NCBI RefSeq assembly: GCF_910594005.1
Contig: NC_057827.1
Span: 5,828,001 to 5,892,000 of the forward strand
DNA length: 64,000 nucleotides
Origin: Cervus elaphus
Taxonomy: Eukaryota; Chordata; Mammalia; Artiodactyla; Cervidae
Direction of reading: 5' to 3'
Shown here: piece by piece, positions 54,992-64,000 of the stretch
Numbering within the stretch: the first letter of the stretch is position 1
Layout of the letters: every line of letters starts with the position of its first letter
Program-made: the position numbers and the translations under genes
Notes under the pieces: generated by a model
Database searches by the model: none
Seen by the model: the letters and a program-made list of their open reading frames with translations, nothing else
Told to the model about the DNA's origin: nothing

Positions 54992-57620
54992 GATGTTGTG
55001 GCATAAGATGGTGGAGTAGAAGGACGTACACTCTTCTCCTGTGAGAACTGCAAAACTACTACAACTTGCTGCTGAGCAACTGTCGACTGGAGAATGTTGG
55101 ATCCCACAAAAAAAAGATACCCCATGTCCAAGGGCAAAGGAGGAGCCTCAGCAAGATGGTAGGAGGGGTGAAATCACATTTAGAATCAAACCCCTTACCT
55201 GCCAGAGATGCTCATAGGGCTCAAACCAACCTTATGTGCACCAGGACCCAGTGACTCCACAGAGACTGAGCCAGAACTGTGTCTGAGTGCCTCCTGTGAA
55301 GGTATGGGTCAGCAATGACCTGCCGCAGGGGCAGAGGCTCTGGGTGCAGCACACCTGGGTTTGGCATAAGCCCTCTTGTAGGAGGTTGCCATTAACCTCA
55401 CCATAGAGCCACCAGAACTTACACAGGACTGGGGAAACAAACTCTGGAAGTACACAAACAAAACTTTATATGCACCAGGACCAAGGAGAAAGGAGCAGTG
55501 ACCCCACAAGAGACAGACCCAGACTTTCCCATGAGTGTCCAAGAGTCTCTGGTGGAGGCGTGGGTCAGCGATGGCCTGCTGCAGGGTTGGGGCACTGAGT
55601 GCAGCAATGCCTACGTGGGACCTTTTGAAGGAGGTCACCATTATCTTCATTACCTCCACCATAGTTTGGCCTCGGGTCAAACAACAGAGATGGAACACAG
55701 CCTCGCCCGTCAAAAGAAAATGGGATTAAAGACTTACTAAGCATGGTCCTGCCCATCAGAACAAGACCCAGTTTCCCCCTCCGTCAGTCTCTCCCTTCAG
55801 GTAGCTTCAATAATGCTCTCATCCTTATCCATCAGAGGGCAGACATAATGAAATCCAAAATCACAGAAAACTAACCAAATTGATCCCATGGACTTGTCTA
55901 ACTCAATGAAGCTATGAGCCATGCCTTGTCTAACTCAATGAAACTATGAGCCATGCCGTGTAGGGCCAAGCAAGATGGACAGGTCATGGTGGAGGGTTCT
56001 GACAAAACATGGTCCATTGGAGAAGAGAATGGCAAACCACTTCAAAAAAAAAAAAAAATGTCCTCTTCATTATATGGGACTGGAATGCAAAATTAGAAAG
56101 TCAAGAGATACCTGGAGTAACAGGCAAATTTGACCTTGGAGTACAAAGCAAAGGAGGCTAACAGAGTTTTGCCAAGATAACACACTGGTCTTAGCAAACA
56201 CCCTCTTCCAATGACACAAAAGAAGACTCTACACATGGACATCACCGGATGGTCAATACCAATATCAGATTGACTATATTCTTTGCAGCCAAAGATGAAG
56301 AAGGCCCATACAGTCAGCAAAAATAAGACTGGGAGCTGACTGTGGCTGAGATCATGAATTCCTTATTGCCAAATTCAGACTTAAGAAGGGAAAACCACCA
56401 GATTATTCAGGTATGATCTAAATCAAATCCCTTACAATTATACAGTGTAATTGACAAATAGATTCAAGGGATTAGATCTGATAGAGTTCCTGAAGAACCG
56501 TGGATGGAGGTTCATGACATTGTACAAGTTATCAAGACCATCCCCAAGAAAAAGAAATGCAAAAAGGCAAAATGGTTGTCTGAAGAGGCCTCACAAATAG
56601 CTGAGAAAAGAGAAGCCTCCTGCCTTCTGAGAAATCTGGATGAAGGTCAATAAGCCACAATTAGAAATGGACAAGGAAAAACAGACTGGTTCCAAATCAG
56701 GAAAGGAATATGTCAATGCTGTATATTGTCACCCTACTTATTTAACTTATATGCAGAGTACATCATGTGAAATGCTGGGCTGGATGAAGCACAAGTTGGA
56801 AGCAAGATTTCTGGGAGAAATATCAATAACCTCAGATACACAGATGACACCACCCTTATGGCAGAAAGTGAAGAAGAATTAAAGGGCCTCTTGATGAAAG
56901 TGAAAGAGGAGAGTAAAAAGTTTGGCTTAAAACTTAACATTCAGAAAACTAAGATCACGGCATCCAGCCCCATCACTTCATGGCATATAGAAGGGAAAAC
57001 AATGGAAGCAGTGACAGACTTTATTTTCTTGGGCTCCAAAATCACAGGAGATGGTAACTTTAGCCAAGAAATTAAAAGACACTTACTCCTTGGAAGAAAG
57101 GCTATGACCAACCTAGACAACATATTAAAAAGCAGAGCCATCACTTTGCCATCAAAGATCCATCTAATCAAAGCTATGGTTTTTCCAGTAGTCATCTATG
57201 GATGTAGAGTTGGACTATAAAGAAAGATGAGCGCCAAAGAATTGTTGCTTTTGATCTGTGATGCTGGAGAAGACTCTTGAGAGTCTTTTGGCCGGCAAGG
57301 AGATCCAACCAGTCAATCCTAAAGGAAATCAATCCTGAATATCATTGGAAGGACTGATGCTGACGCTCAAACTCCAATACTTTGGCCACCTGATACAAAG
57401 AACTGACTCATTGGAAAAGACCTTGATGCTGGGAAAGATTTAAGGAGAGAGGAGAAGGGAACAACAGAAGATGAGATGGTTGGATGGCATCACCAACTTG
57501 ATGGACATGAGTTTGAGTAATCTCTGCAAGTTGGTGATAGACAGTGAGCCTGGCGTGCTGCAGTCCATGGAGTCCAAAAGAGTCAGACACGACTGAATGA
57601 CTCAACTGAACTGAACTGAG
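54992..57620 (+). mobile_element. BovB F with 5' UTR, internally deleted
   Basis: The 5' UTR starts GTTGTGGCATAAGATGGTGGAG and spans to about 56040. An A-run replaces the start of the endonuclease. The remaining endonuclease is followed by a second deletion at about 56612. 56858-57220 is open for the RT C-terminal part, but the catalytic block reads YTDDTTLM. TSD CATACAAAAT / CATATAAAAT (54982-54991, 57621-57630). Confidence 0.9.
55893..55956 (+). repeat. 32-bp tandem duplication in BovB F 5' UTR
   Basis: CTTGTCTAACTCAATGAAG... at 55893-55924 is repeated with one mismatch at 55925-55956. Confidence 0.93.
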
Positions 57621-57630
57621 CATATAAAAT

Positions 57631-58526
57631 CCTAAAGTGGCTACCCGAAAACTCTTAGAGTTCAATAATGAATTTGGTAAATTTTCAGGATACCAAATGA
57701 ATACAAAAATGGTGCTCAATTTGTATACTAACAACAAAAGATCAGAAAGAGAAGTTAAGGAAGCAATCCCATTTGCCCTCACATCCAAAATAATAAAACA
57801 CATAGAAATAAACCTCCCTAGAGGACAAAAGATCTGTATGCAGAACACTCTAAGATGCTGATGAAATAAATCAAAGATGGTACAAACAGATGGAAATCTA
57901 TAATATGTTCTTAGATTAGAAGTATGAATATTTTTTAAATGACCATACCAAAGCAGTCTATAGATTTTATCAAATTACCAATGGTATTTTTCATGGTATT
58001 TTTCATGGAACTGGAACCAAAAAATTAAATTTGTGTGGAAAGCAAGACTCACAGTAGGTAAAATCATTTTGAGAATGAAAAACAGAACTAGAGGAATCAA
58101 GTTCCTTGACTTTAAACTATACTATAAAGGTACAATAATTAATATAGCATGGCAGTGGCACTAAAACTAAATACAGATCAGTGGAGAACAATAGAAAGCC
58201 CAGAAGTAAACCCATGTACCTACAATCAATTAATATACAGCAAAGGAGAAATAATGGAGAAAACACAGCCTCTTCAATAAGTGTTGCTGAACAAACTGGG
58301 GAATTATGAGGAAAAGAATGAATTTAGAACATTCTCTAACAGTGTATCAGAAAAAAAAATAAAAATGAATTAAAGACCTAAATGTAAGATCAGATACTAT
58401 AAAACTTGTAGAGGAAAACATGGGCAGAACTTTCTTTGACATAAGTCACAGCAATATCTTTCGGAATCCATCTCCTAGAATAATGGAGAAAAAATAAAAA
58501 TAAATAAATAGAATCTACTTAACCAG
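57631..58526 (+). mobile_element. Ancient L1 ORF2, thumb to C-terminal region
   Basis: Resumes after BovB F (CCTAAAGTGGCTACCCG). 57637-57861 is open with NNKRSEREVKEAIPFAL. Ends at an A-rich stretch before BovB G. Confidence 0.82.
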
Positions 58527-58857
58527 GAAAAAACAGAAATGGGAAAGACTAGAGATCTCTTCAAGAAAATTAAAGATACCAAGGGAATATTTCATGGAAA
58601 GATGGGTTCGATAAAGGACAGAAATGGTATGGACCTAACAGAAGCAGAAGATATTAAGAAGAGGTGCCAAGAATACACAGAAGAACTGTACAAAAAAGAT
58701 CTTCACGACCCAGATAATCACGATGGTGTGATCACTCACCTAGAGCCAGACATCCTGGAATGTGAAGTCAGGTGGGCCTTAGAAAGCATCACTACGAACA
58801 AAGCTAGTGGAGGTGATGGAATTCCAGTTGAGTTATTTCAAATCCTGAAAGATGATG
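58527..58857 (+). mobile_element. BovB G, internal fragment
   Basis: 58539-58874 is open: GKTRDLFKKIKDTKGIFHGK and ASGGDGIPVELFQILKDDA, the linker and RT start of BovB. Both ends are missing; the right end abuts antisense L1-BT. Confidence 0.9.
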
Positions 58858-60530
58858 CGTTTATATTGCTATGAACCTCCCTTCCAGCACTGCTTTTACT
58901 AAATCCCGTAGGTTTGGGATTGTTGTGTTTTCATTTTCATTTGTTTCTATGCGTATTTTGGTTTCCTTTTTTATTTCATCCATGAACTGTTGGTTAATGA
59001 GAAGCATGTTGTTTAGCCTCCATATGTTTGTATATTGAATAGTTTTTCTCCTTACAGTTGACACCTAATCTTTTGACCAGAAATGATGCTTGAAATGATC
59101 TCTTTTTAAAAAAAATTACCAAGGCTAGATTTATAGCCCAGGATGTGATCTATCCTGGAAAATGTTCCATGTGCACTTGAGAAAAAGGTGAATTCCATTG
59201 TTTTGGGGTGAAATGCCCTATAGAAATTAATTAGGTCTAACTGTTCCATTGTATCATTTACAGCTGTGTTTCCTTGCTAATTTTCTATTTGGTTGATATA
59301 TCCATAGGTGTGAGTGGGGTATTAAAGTCCCCCTCTATTATTGTTTTACCGTTTCATACTGGTTAGCATTTCCCTTACGTATTGAGATGCTCAAATGTTG
59401 GGTGCATATATATTTATAATTGTTATATCTTCTTGGATTGATCCTTTGACTTTGATCATAACGTAGCATCTATGTCTCTTAATGCAGTCTTTATTTCAAA
59501 GTCTATTTTATCTGACATAAGTTTTGATATACTCCTACTCCTGCTTTCTTTTGGTCTCCATTTTCATGAAATATCTTTTTCCAGCCCTTCATTTTCAGTC
59601 ATATGTGTCCCTGGTTTTGAGGTGTGTCTCTTGTAGACAGCATATATAAGGGTCTTGTTTTTGTATGCATTTGGCCACTCTTTGTCTTTTGATGGAGCAT
59701 ATAACCCATTTACATTTGAGATAATTATTGATAAGTGTGATCCTGTTACCATTTACTTTGCTGTTTTGGGTTCAATTTTATAAACGTTTTCTGTGTTTCC
59801 TGTCTAGAGAAGATCCTTTAGCATTTGTTGGAGAGCTGGTTTGGTGGTGCTGAATTCTCTGAGCTTTTGCTTGTCTGTGAAGCTTTTGATTTCTCCTCCG
59901 TATCTAAATGAGATCCTTGCTGGGTACAGTAATATTGGTTATAGATTTTTCTCGTTCATCACTTTAAGTATGTCCTGCCATTCCCTTCTGGCCTGAAGAG
60001 TTTCTATTGAAAGATCAGCTGTTCTCCTTATGGGAATCCCCTTGGGTGTTATTTGTTGCTTTTCCCTTGCTGACTTTAATATTTGCTATTTGTGTTTGAT
60101 CTTTGTTAGCTTAATTAATATATGTCTTGGGGTGTTTCAACTTGGGTTTACCCTGTTTGAAACTCTCTGGATTTCTTGGACTTGGGTGGTTATTCCCGTC
60201 CCCATTTTAGGGAAATTTCCAACTATTATCTCCTCATGTGTTTTCATGCTCTTTCTTTGTGTCTTCTTCTTCTGGGACTCCTATGATTCAAGTTTTTGGT
60301 GTTTAACATTGTCCCAGAGGTCTCTGAGTTGTCCTTATTTCTTTTAATTATTTTTTTTCTTTTTTCCTCTCTGCTTAACTTATTTCCACCATTCTATCTT
60401 CCATCTCACTGATCCTCTCTTATGCCTAAGTTATTCTACTCTTGGTATCCTCCAGAGTGCTTTTAACCTCAGTTATTTCATTATTCATTATTGATTGACT
60501 CTTGTTGTTCTTCTAGATTCTTGTTAAACA
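58858..60530 (-). mobile_element. L1-BT fragment, ORF2 endonuclease and ORF1 region
   Basis: Antisense and colinear with 40450-42150: the EN start (MVTGSHLSIIISNVNGLYAP at about 59752) and ORF1 C-terminal and coiled-coil text up to 60530. More diverged than the full-length copy, with many frame breaks. Confidence 0.9.
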
Positions 60531-61093
60531 CATGAATCTATATGCACCTTATTTTTGACAAAGGAAGCAAGAATATACAATGGGACAAAGACAGCCTCTT
60601 CAGTAAATGGTGCTAGGAAAACTGGACAGCTGCATGTAAAAGGATGAAATCAGAACACCTCCTGACACCATATGCAAATATAAACTCAAAATGGATTAAT
60701 GACATAAATGTAAAACCAGGAACTAGAAAACACTTAGAGGAAAACATAGGCAGAACCCTTCATGACATAAATCAAAGTAATATCTTCTATGACCCACTTC
60801 CTACAGTAATGGAAATAAAATAAAAAATAAACAAGTGGGAACTAATTAAACAAAAGCTTTTGAACAGCAAAGAAAACTACAAAATGGTGAAAACACAACC
60901 CTCAGAATGGAGAAAATAATAGCCAAGGAAAAAACTGACAAATAATTCATTTCCAAAATATTCAAGCAGCTCAATACCAGAAAAACAAGCAACCCAAGCA
61001 AACAGTGGGAAAAACACCTAAAAAGGCATTTCTTCAAAGAAGACATACAGATGGCTAACAAGCACCTGAAAAGATGCTCAACATCGCTCATTA
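60531..61093 (+). mobile_element. L1 ORF2 C-terminal fragment, opposite orientation
   Basis: Sense L1 text (GACAAAGGAAGCAAGAATATAC ... CATACAGATGGCTAACAAGC ... CAACATCGCTCATTATT). With the preceding antisense part it may form one 5'-inverted insertion. Confidence 0.85.
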
Positions 61094-63540
61094 TTCAGTT
61101 CAGTTCAGTTCATTTCAGTCGGCCAATCGTGTCCGACTCTTTGTGACCCCTTGAACCACAGCACGCCAGGCCTCCCTGTCCAACACGAACTCCCAGAGCC
61201 CACCCAAACCCATGTCCATTGAGTCGGTGGTGCCATCCAACCATCTACTCCTGTGTCATCCCCTTCTCCTGCCTTCAATCCTCCCAAGCATCAGGGTCTT
61301 TTCAAATGAGTCAACTCTTTGCATCAGGGGGCCAAAGTACTGGAGTTTCAGCTTCAACATCAGTCCTTCCAATGAACACCCAGGACTGATCTCCTTTAGA
61401 ATGGACCGGTTAGATTTCCTTGCAGTCCAAGGGACTCTCAAGAGTCTTCTCCAACACCACAGTTCAAAAGCATCAATTCTTCAGTGCTCGGCTTTCTTCA
61501 CAGTCCAAGTCTCACATACATACCTGACTACAGGGAAAATCACAGCCTTGACTAGAAGGACTTAGTTGGAAAAGTAATTCTCTGCTTTTTAATATGCTGC
61601 CTAGGTTGGTCAAATCTTTCCTTCCGAGGAGTTTCTTTTAATTTCATGGCTGCAATCACCATCTGCAGTGATTTTGGAGCCCAGAAAAATAAAGTCAGCC
61701 ACTGTTTCCACTGTTCCCCCACCTATTTGCCATGAAGTGATGGCACCAGATACCATGACCTTAGTTTTCTGAATGTTCAGTTTTAAATCAACTTTTTCAC
61801 TCTTCTCTTTCACTTTCACTATGATGTCCCTCAGTTCTTCTTCCCTTTCTGCCATAAGGGTTGTATCATCTGCATATCTGAGGTTCTTGATATTTCTCCC
61901 GGCAATCTTGATTCCAGCTTGTGCTTCCTCCAGCCCAACGTTCCTCATGATGTACACCGCATACAAGTTAAATAAGCAGGGTGACAATATACAGCCTTGA
62001 TGTACTTTTTTTTTTTTTTTCTATTTGGAACCAGTCTGTAGTTCCATGTCCAGTTCTAACTGCTCCTTCCTGACCTGCATACAGCTTTCTCAAGAGGCAG
62101 GTCAGGTTGTCTGGTATTCCCATCTCTTGAAGAATTTTCCACAGTTTATTGTGATCCACACAGCCAAAGGCTTTGGCATAGTCAATAAAGCATAAATAGA
62201 TGTTTTTCTGAAATTTTCTTGCTTTTTCGATGATCCAGTAGATGTTGGCAATTTGATCTCTGGTTCCTCTGCCTTTTCTAAAACTAGCTTGAATATCTGA
62301 AAATTCACAGTTCACGTATTGCTGAAGCCTGGCTTGGAGAATTTTGACCATTACTTTACTAGCCTGTGAGATAAGTGCAATTGTGTGGTAGTTTCAGCAT
62401 TCTATGGCATTGCCTTTTTTGTGACTGGAATGAAAACTGATCTTTCCAGTCCTGTGGCAACTGCTGAGTTTTCCAAATTTGCTGACATATTGAGTACAGA
62501 ACGTTCACATCATCTTTTAGAATTTGAAATAGCTCAACTGGAATTCCATCACCTCCACTAGCTTTGTTCGTAGTGATGCTTCCTAAGGCCCACTTGACTT
62601 CACATTCCAGAATGTCTGGCTCTAGGTGAGTGATCACACCATTGTGATTATCGGTATATTGAAGATTTTTTTTACTGTTCTTCTGTGTATTCTTGGCACC
62701 TCTTCTTAATATCTTCTGCTTCTGTTAGGTCCATACCACTTCTGTCCTTTATCGAACACATATTTGCCTGAAAATTTCCCTTGGTATCTCTAATTTTCTT
62801 GAAGAGATCTCTAGTCTTTCCCAAGCTATTGCTTTCCTCTGTTTCTTTGCACTGATCACTGAGAAAGGCATTCTTATCTCTCCCTGCTATTCTTTGGAAC
62901 TCTGCATTCAAATGGATATATCTTTCCTTTTCTCCTTTGCTTTTCACTTCTCTTCCTTTCACAGCTACTGGTAAGGTCTCTTCAGACAGCCATTTGGCTC
63001 TTTTGCATTTCTTTTTCTTGGGGATGGTTTTGATCCCTGTCTCCTGTACAATGTCATAAAGTTCCATCCATAGTTCATCAGGCACTCTATCTATCAGATC
63101 TAATCCCTTAAATCTATTTCTCACTTCCACTGTATAATTGTTAGGGATTTGATTTAGGTCATACCTGAATGGTCTAATGGTTTTCCCTAATTTCTTCAAT
63201 TTACATCTGAATTTGGCAATAAGGAGTTCATGATCTGAGCCACAGTCAGCTCCCAGTCTTGTTTTTGCTGACTGTATAGAGCTTTTCCAACACTGATTTC
63301 AGTGTTGGCCATCTGGTGATGCCCATGTGTAGAGCCTTCTCCTGTGTTGTTAGCAGAGGTTGTTTGCTATGTCCAGTCCATTCTTTTGGCAAAACTCTAT
63401 TAGCCTTTGCCCTGCTTCATTCTGTACTCCAAGGCCAAATTTTCCTGTTACTGTAGGTGTTCCTTGACTTCCTACTTTTGCATTCCAGTCCCCTATAATG
63501 AAAATGACATCTTTTTGGGGTGTTAGTAGTAAAAGTAATA
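61094..63540 (-). mobile_element. BovB H, endonuclease C-terminal part to 3' end
   Basis: Antisense BovB of about 2.45 kb. Minus-strand frames 63199-62672 (linker, KKCKRAKWLSEETLPVAVKG), 62637-62359 (ASGGDGIPVELFQ), 62351-61968 and 61987-61610 (YADDTTLMAEREEEL) cover most of the RT. A T-run at 62008-62021 and frameshifts break it. Confidence 0.94.
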
Positions 63541-64000
63541 GTAGGCTATAAAAATGAAAGTTAAAAATTTAAACTTTATTTTAATTTTTTTAATTAAAAA
63601 GTGATAACAGTAAAAATATATCTAGGAATTTCTCTAGAGCTGTTGTGGGTAGTGTGGATCAGTTCATCTGTTCAGTGTCCAATAATTCCTTATTACAGCT
63701 TTTACTTGCCCTCACGATCTATAGGTGCCCCTCAAATATACAATCTCAGTATTCACTGCAGGGTTTTGATCTGTTGCACCTGTCACTTTCAGAGTGGTTC
63801 CCCCTCTTTTGTTTATTTTAGCTTCCTCTGTTTTCAAGTCTCTTTAATGTCTGATTTCTGCCCTGACACAAGGGGACGAAGGTGGCCACTTACTTAGGCT
63901 CACTTGTTCAGTTGTGGGGCGGGAGGAACACATACCCCTGGCATGTGAGGGGAGTGCTTGCAGTGGATGGACTGCACTGGGTATGCCGCAGTCCGTGGCA
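63541..64000 (-). mobile_element. L1-BT 5' UTR fragment, running off the window
   Basis: Colinear with 43550-43960 of the full-length L1-BT (GAATTTCTCTAGAGCTGTTGTGG, TTTTGATCTGTTGCACC, TTTCTGCCCTGACAC). It could belong with the antisense L1-BT at 58858-60530. Confidence 0.85.

Noticed and set aside
1..64000. CRISPR arrays, bacterial operons or an undescribed defence system
   Set aside because: No regularly spaced repeats or prokaryotic signals; every long open frame belongs to a retroelement or its antisense.

Overview
The window is ruminant (bovid-like) nuclear DNA made almost entirely of transposable elements. The diagnosis rests on four families found together: BovB (RTE-clade) LINEs, tRNA-Glu-derived Bov-tA/BOV-A2 SINEs, the ruminant L1 family (here called L1-BT), and a gammaretrovirus-type ERV with a proline-tRNA primer site. 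No intact host protein-coding gene, RNA gene or CRISPR array was found. The only host-gene-derived sequence is a decayed RPL17 retrocopy at about 14.6-15.2 kb.

Layout. 1-6145: a minus-strand ERV with 5' LTR, PBS, leader, gag, pol and a deleted env. Its 3' LTR lies left of the window, and it sits inside an L1-BT 3' end. 6.1-13.1 kb: old L1 ORF2 pieces split by BovB copies, one nearly full length. 13.1-18.8 kb: the least repeat-dense stretch, with an RPL17 processed pseudogene, MIR/L2/L1M remnants, one SINE fragment and a (GT)n. 18.8-23.0 kb: a heavily decayed ERVL (class III) pol on the minus strand, split by an L1-BT 3' fragment and a BovB. 23.5-30.6 kb: old L1s carrying a 5'-inverted L1-BT, SINEs and a BovB inside a BovB. 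31.4-33.3 kb: an L1 5' UTR holding a candidate solo LTR. 33.3-48.8 kb: a four-level nest (L1 > BovB A > BovB B > 7.9-kb full-length L1-BT), with target-site duplications (TSDs) readable at two levels. 48.8-58.5 kb: one ancient L1 split by three BovB insertions and a SINE pair. 58.5-64.0 kb: BovB and L1-BT pieces running off the right edge.

How the parts relate. The genes do not form a pathway. The record is one of layered retrotransposition: ancient MIR/L2/L1M/ERVL at the bottom, then older L1, then BovB, then Bov-tA/BOV-A2, L1-BT and the gammaretroviral provirus. Every gag, pol, env, ORF1 and ORF2 seen is broken by stops, frameshifts or deletions, so all are annotated as pseudogenes. Family names and copy boundaries come from reading the sequence and were not checked with a repeat library; expect boundary errors of 5-30 bases unless a TSD is given.
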